Source: Echinarachnius parma (lineage: Eukaryota; Echinodermata; Echinoidea; Clypeasteroida; Echinarachniidae). Taken from it: DNA of 64,000 nucleotides. The first letter of the stretch is position 1; each line of letters opens with the position of its first letter. A model generated the notes under the pieces. The model saw only the letters and a program-made list of their open reading frames with translations. It searched no databases and was not told the DNA's origin. Position numbers and translations under genes: made by a program. Shown one piece after another: positions 41,801-44,800 of the stretch. The stretch is from positions 62,001 through 126,000 of the forward strand of contig JBAMJV010003941.1 of assembly GCA_037951105.1 (NCBI GenBank), written 5' to 3'.

Positions 41801-44800
41801 TAATCCGAAAATGAATTTTGGTTTGTTATAATGCTATAATTTCATATAAAGAGATAAAATAAACTTAAATGTTTGATTGGTGTGGCCAAGGGAGGGAAAG
41901 GGGGAGGGGTATGCTCAATGCAGGCTGTAAATTAAATAAACAAAACACAAACTATAGTATTATAACAAACCCGATTTAATTTTCGGATTAACGAACCCTA
42001 TTTTATTTTCAGACTAATGAACCTTCGGAATAACGAACCTTCGGAATAACGAACCTTCGGAATAACGAACCTTCGGAATAACGAACCCGATTTTATTTTC
42101 GAATCAACGAACCTTCGGAATAACGAACCTTCGGAATAACGAACCTTCGGAATAACGAACCTTCGGAATAACGAACCTTCGGAATAACGAACCTTCGGAA
42201 TAACAAACCTTCGGAATAACTGAACCTTCGGAATAACGAACCTTCGGAATAACGGACTGTAACCGCTTTGACAACACCTCCCTCTTTATTCCAAATGTAC
42301 TTATCCATTGTCATGTCTTATAACTGCCTAAATAATATATTTTTGGTATCCTTGGCTTATTTATACAATGCAACTCTTCCAAATGTATCAACGCTGTTAT
42401 CCGATCCAAGAACGGGAACGAATCCCGACGGTAATGGCCACCGAGACGGATCCGAGAATTGAGAATTTCTCGGAAAATTCTCAGAAGATTTTGGCGACCC
42501 ATTTTCTCCAGTAATAATTGAAAATGTGTATGTTTGACAGTCCATTAAGTAGCGGAATTCACATCAAAAATGGGGGAATTGATATTATTTGCTTTATGAG
42601 TGTTTATTTTCAAGAAATTGAACAGGACGCGCAAAATTGCTAGTCATTTGAACAATTATTGCGGAGGGATGTTCACACAAACTCCGGCCGATACCCTTGT
42701 CGAGACATTGGATGGATATCTGTATGATCGCGTTTGTGAGCCAGCTAGTGCATTAACAAAGTGGCTCTAAATTTGTATTTTGGTGATCTACACCATTTCT
42801 AAACAATTTGCTAGTCTACTTACATGATTGCAAGGCATTTGAAAGCTGAACAGAAAAAATAGCCCAAAACAGAAAAAACTGCGCTGAATATCGGTAAATT
42901 TCCATCGCGAGAGAGGCGCCAATTTACTGACTGCGAGCTAGACTTACGTGCATACCACGCGTACGGTACCAAGTGCTACGCGAATACGGTGCAGGTATGT
43001 GTAATGAACATGATACGTATGACGTATGCTATGTAACTTCAATCTTCCCGTTTCCGCGGCGCGAGTGTTCTTTGGAAATTTCCGATATTCAGCGCAGTTT
43101 TTTCATTGTTTTGGGGCTAAATTTTGTTTCTAAATTTACAGCTCTCAAATGCCATGCAATCATGTAAGTAGACTAGCAAATTGTTTAGAAATGGTGTAGA
43201 TTACCAAAATACGAATTTAAAGCTGCTTTTTTAATGCGCTGTCTCACCAGCATATCAATCCGATGTCCCCCCTGGACTGTCGGCCGGAGTTTGTGTGAAT
43301 GTGTGGCGCGATGCTGAACAAATTTACCTTGAATTTACTTCGAAAAAATACTTTTCTTGCGAAACTTGAGTTAATTCTGGATAGTCAGTAACTATTTTTC
43401 CGTAAAGATTGGTATATTCATCCTCTAAAGCAGCAACATGTGTTATATTATTGGCATATAAAAGAATAAGATCAGCCTACAACACTTTTTTTTCTGAGCA
43501 AATTCCAATTTAAAAAAAATTCCTGGGATCCGAGACGATCCGAGATCCCGTTATAACTTTTGAATTCTAACGAGACGGTTCCGAGACAGGATTTTTTCTT
43601 TACCCAACATCATTAAAATGCATCCATGCCATGTTCTTTATACATGACTTGTATGCACCTTCTGTATACTTTGGCTGCTCTTTAAATATGCAGGTTTTAT
43701 AAATCTTAAACAGTTAAAATCCAAGTTCTGTAAGACTTACTCTGGCAGTTGTCTCCTGACCATCCTGTCTCGCAGGCTCCTCCTGTACATACCCCTGAGT
43801 ATATGTGACACGCAACTCCGGACGCACAGTGGCAAGTCTGAGTACATCCAGCCCCGAAAGTTCCATCAGAACAGGCTATCAATTAAACAAAAATCAGGTG
43901 TTAGTTCAACTTAATGGTTATCTTTTGTTATTAAAACCAAGTCGTACAATTTCAAGTCTGATTGCATACGTGCCCCGAACTCACCAGAAGAACAGGCTAT
44001 CAATTCAAACAAAAACAAAATACTTTGTGAACTTTATAGTTATGTGTACAGTTCAATTGATGTATTGATTTTAATTCATAATATGAGTGCATATCGCAGT
44101 CATACGGAAGTCATACGGAACAACCAAATAGTTCTACAATTTTCAAACTAATTGTAAAAAACCTTCACAATAAATACATGTAGCTTTAATAGCTCCACAG
44201 TCAATTTTCATGGAATAGTTAATTTGCTTTTAATACACCCCTTCCTTAAATTTTGAACAGTATTTAATTTTGTTATACAATGTACATGTATAACTTACAC
44301 CCCATTCATACTTGCGTCTAGCACTGGCCTGGAACTGGCCTGGGATAAGATGTCTACCCATTCATACTAGGCATCAACAGTGGACAACCTAACGCGCAAG
44401 TATGAATACAACAGTGTCCTGGACATGTCTTAGACATTGTCGAGGATACATGTAGCTCTGCAGGGCATGCGCACTGTGTTCATATGACGTAATTGGTAAA
44501 TGACGTAGTACATCCCTATTGTGACATAACAATGACTAAGCAAATTCTGTACGAGCAAGACGGTAATGCACATGCGCAACGTTGTGCCAGCCAGTGTTCC
44601 ATTCACACTTGAGATAACAGTGGCTTAGCCTTGTCTAGCATCTGCGTAATGCCAGGCTAGGCCGAGCCAAGTCCGAGGCTAGACAATTCCTTTCATATTT
44701 GCGCAAACAGTGGCTCAGCACTGGCTTAAGCCAGTGCTGAGCCCCGGGGTGGTCACTCTCATACAAAAGTGCTACCCACCCGTGTCACACAACCTCTGAA

